Shown: one piece after another, positions 61,269 to 64,000 of the stretch | How the letters are laid out: each line of letters begins with the position of its first letter | Position numbering within the stretch: position 1 is the first letter of the stretch | Source: Nectonema munidae | Taxonomy: Eukaryota; Nematomorpha; Nectonematoida; Nectonematidae | Reading direction: 5' to 3' | DNA: 64,000 nucleotides | Assembly: GCA_030549495.1 (NCBI GenBank) | Contig: JAUIRK010000673.1 | Location: 1,178,001-1,242,000 of the forward strand | The notes under the pieces: generated by a model | Databases searched by the model: none | What the model was told of the DNA's origin: nothing | The model's input: the letters and a program-made list of their open reading frames with translations, nothing else | Position numbers and translations under genes: made by a program

Positions 61269-61733
61269 CAGTGGTTCCCAACCTTTTTTATCCCGTTCCC
61301 CCTTTTTCAGTCACTTTTTTCCTGTTGACCCCTACAACTGAATAGTTTGAGCCAACAAAATTAATCAAAGATTTTTATGCAAAAAATGATTCTAGTCATC
61401 TCATTAAATCGTATGCTTATTCATATGAAATCAGAGAAATCGTAAAGCCTAACATAAAATGTGAATAAAATTTTTTTCTAATTAAAATATAAATTTTTCA
61501 AAAATATTGTAACTAATTAAAAGGATATATAAACATTTAAAATATGAAACTCTAAAAAACGGAAGAAAATATTTATTTAAAAAAGCTCTAAATATATATA
61601 TTTATATTGATTTGGAAAATAGAAATATATTAGGAGATTCAGCATAAGTAGTTTGAAGTAGAATTTCCATGGACCCCTTGAAATTCTTTCATGGACCCCT
61701 AGTGATCCATGGACCTCCGGTTGGGAACCACTG
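61269..61733. mobile_element. hAT-like MITE
   Basis: A 465-bp element whose termini are CAGTGGTTCCCAACCTTTTT and, inverted, CAGTGGTTCCCAACCGGAGG. The first 15 bases are identical at both ends. Flanks GGTTGGAG (61261-61268) and GTTTAGGG (61734-61741) agree at 5 of 8 positions, as a decayed 8-bp target duplication would. The interior is AT-rich without a protein, although GACCCC near the left end and TGGACCCCT near the right extend the inverted symmetry. Confidence 0.85.
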
Positions 61734-64000
61734 GTTTAGGGTTTAATTAATTTTACCCATGTGCTTTTTCGATGCGAAAATTTAATACATGCATATGTTT
61801 GATACACTTTTTTTTCCAAACACACTGTAATCTTCTTTTGTACACGTAAATCATAATTTCACAAAATATTAAAAACTTTTTCCACCCTTACTCTATCCAA
61901 AACTTTCAAAATTTGGCTTTTTTCATTAAGTTTTAAAGAAATTCCGTTAATTTGGGCAAATTTTGTCTAACTGATATTTTCCGGTTGAAATTTTTGTTTA
62001 AAATTTCTTTTGTTTAAGAGTAGCCTGACAATGTCTTATTAGATGAAGTATATAACAAAGTTGATCGGTTGACTTCTTACAAATAGAAGCAACGAATTAA
62101 CTTTTTTAGGGGTTAACTTTATCGTCAATGATTTAACTCATTTTCGATTTTTTTATATTCATTGAAACTAAACCACCATTTAATTTTCTAAAATATTTGT
62201 ACACCATTGTACAAAATACTCGTTTTAAGTCTTTAAAATTTCTTTTGAAAAATTTCATTCAAATGTTTGATCAAATCTCCGGATAAGATACAAGGGATAA
62301 TAATAATTTTAGCTTAAATTTCAAATTATTCGTAATTAAAAATATTAAAAGAGAGAAAATTTATTTACAAATGAAATATTAAGAGAAGAAGTGTTGAAAT
62401 AAACAGTTAGCACAATAAAAATCAACCGTCATCAGCATGACGTACATTACATCTCATTAATTAGTTAAGACCAATTGTATACTGGCTTATTTATATCAAA
62501 CAGGATTGGCATGAGTGTTCAATTCTAGTATTTTCAATTCATTTTCAATAAAAAGGCGAACTTCTTCAAATATAATGACTTCTTTCAAATAAACTTATGT
62601 ACACCTTTCATACTTATAGTTGAAAAACATTTACACTTCTATAAAATTTTCTTGGAGTCTTTTTGAAAAAAATCATATTATAGCCTAAATTGGTAATCTA
62701 TTCGATTTTTTAACACTTTCATTCATGTACAAAATTTATTGGAGACGTATAACTCAATGACATTTTTAATTTTTGCAAGGTTTGTTGGAAACACATTCAA
62801 TTTTGATATCAAGAAGCTAAGGAATTTTAATTGATTCCAAATTTTTCTAGTTTGCATTATGCTTAGTTTTTAGCCCCACCGACTTTTTATTTCTATCTGA
62901 TCCAGAATGTTTAACTTGGTCAATCATATGAACTAAATAATAATTTATAACTTGGTCTTACACGCGCATACAAAGTCAATATTATCGTTATTTTAATAAG
63001 TTTAAAAAAAATTAAAATGCTCATTAGTTTTAGTAAGGATAACTATTGACCAATTAAAAAAAGTAAAATAAATAGCAAGTTATTTGTTTTAAAGCTATCA
63101 TATATAGGAAAGACTTTGCTTAATTCTAAGAGCTTTTGCTCTTAACCGAAAAACTCAAATTTCCGAGAGAAAATCCTACGAACAATACCTTCAAGCAAGA
63201 CATACATGGAATCATGCACAATATCTTTGGTTAAATGAGAATATTTGAAATGAAAAAGGAAACTCTCATTATTTATGGCATATTTTCAGGACTATATAGA
63301 AATCTAGTGTCTCTTTTCTAACTTATTGCATCCAAGTGTTTTTTTCCAAAATCCTGTAATAATGGATAAAAAATCCAAATGCTCTTTTTCTTCTCTTAAA
63401 TTCAATGGATCAATAAAGTGGGACAAATCTTTCTAGCAAAACAATCTAAAAATTTGCAGCTAATGTATCCACCAAATGTAACAAACATTAGCTTGCAATG
63501 GAAAGATAACGCTGACATGTTTAAAGAAAAACTCAAGTTTTTTTCCAAAACTCTCTAAGCCAATTTTTTCGAAGAAACAGTATGTATACCTTTAGGTTTT
63601 AAATATAGCAAAAAAACAGTGCATTGCGGTATATCTTTATAAAATTGCTAAAAATATCGGTTTGTGCAGATCTTTATACCAAAATCGAACTAACTTTCTG
63701 TTAACTGAATTAAATAGAATAAAATAGAATTTATTTCGTATCAATGTCATAAAAAGATTAGCTAAGAGATGAAGAAAAACATTGACATTTAAAAATGTAA
63801 AAAACATTGTAAACATTAGATTCTGTGATAGGAGTAAATTATGTGATATGCGAGGTATGCAGTAACAAATAAAGCAAGTAATTACAGCTTGATAAAATAT
63901 AAAACATTAAGTTCATCTTTACTAAGATTGCAGTATGTGCTAAGCATATCAAGTGTGTTTATACAGAAATAGAAAAATGGAAAAGAATTCCAAATTTTTA
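61734..64000. other. No gene seen
   Basis: AT-rich sequence without long or exon-like frames, tandem repeats or recognisable transposon ends. Confidence 0.4.

Overview
The window looks like AT-rich metazoan nuclear DNA, most likely from an arthropod. A sea-louse-like copepod is only a guess. It has short exons separated by large AT-rich introns, no operons, several DNA transposon superfamilies (piggyBac, hAT and unclassified TIR elements), decayed APE-type LINEs, tRNA-derived SINEs, satellites and two giant trinucleotide arrays. No prokaryotic feature is present, and no LTR retrotransposon, retrovirus or Polinton was recognised.

Region 1-16.8 kb: the main host gene, on the minus strand and running off the window at base 1. 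I assembled it by eye from short exons with consistent splice sites and phases. Ten exons (16508-16647, 15281-15427, 13822-13891, 13662-13757, 12706-12777, 11696-11811, 8535-8600, 7721-7772, 7554-7645, 6023-6187) encode an acidic N-terminus, a long coiled coil and a Ser-rich linker, at least 338 residues. Two more exons (151-330 and 1-92) lead into a Rab-type GTPase domain with the P-loop GDSKVGKSS. Acidic region, coiled coil, linker and Rab domain in that order is the layout of the large Rab GTPases (RASEF/Rab45, CRACR2A/Rab46, Rab44). Its introns hold two ~150-bp satellites, a LINE 3' fragment and small MITEs.

Region 17-29 kb: repeats. These include a possible element framed by GGACAAAATCCC-like phrases, a four-copy 89-bp tandem repeat, and a decayed LINE (20.0-23.6 kb) split by a C-rich TIR element. 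Next is a complete, apparently intact piggyBac transposon (23915-26365, TTAA target duplication, 530-aa transposase with full catalytic set), followed by a 2.47-kb (ATC)n array.

Region 29-51 kb: SINE copies, a hairpin-ended TIR element (32.4-33.2 kb), a second decayed piggyBac (36.5-38.2 kb), an orphan terminal exon of an unidentified host gene (38485-38617), a 3.02-kb uninterrupted (TCA)n array, and a third decayed piggyBac (48.6-50.7 kb) with a hAT derivative inserted against its end.

Region 51-64 kb: a hAT transposase fossil (53.3-54.8 kb), more SINEs, a zinc-finger-like fragment, a second LINE reverse transcriptase fossil (58.6-59.65 kb) and a hAT-like MITE (61269-61733). Most of the remainder is AT-rich sequence in which I see no gene. 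Everything here was read by eye; gene models and family names need alignment and transcript support.
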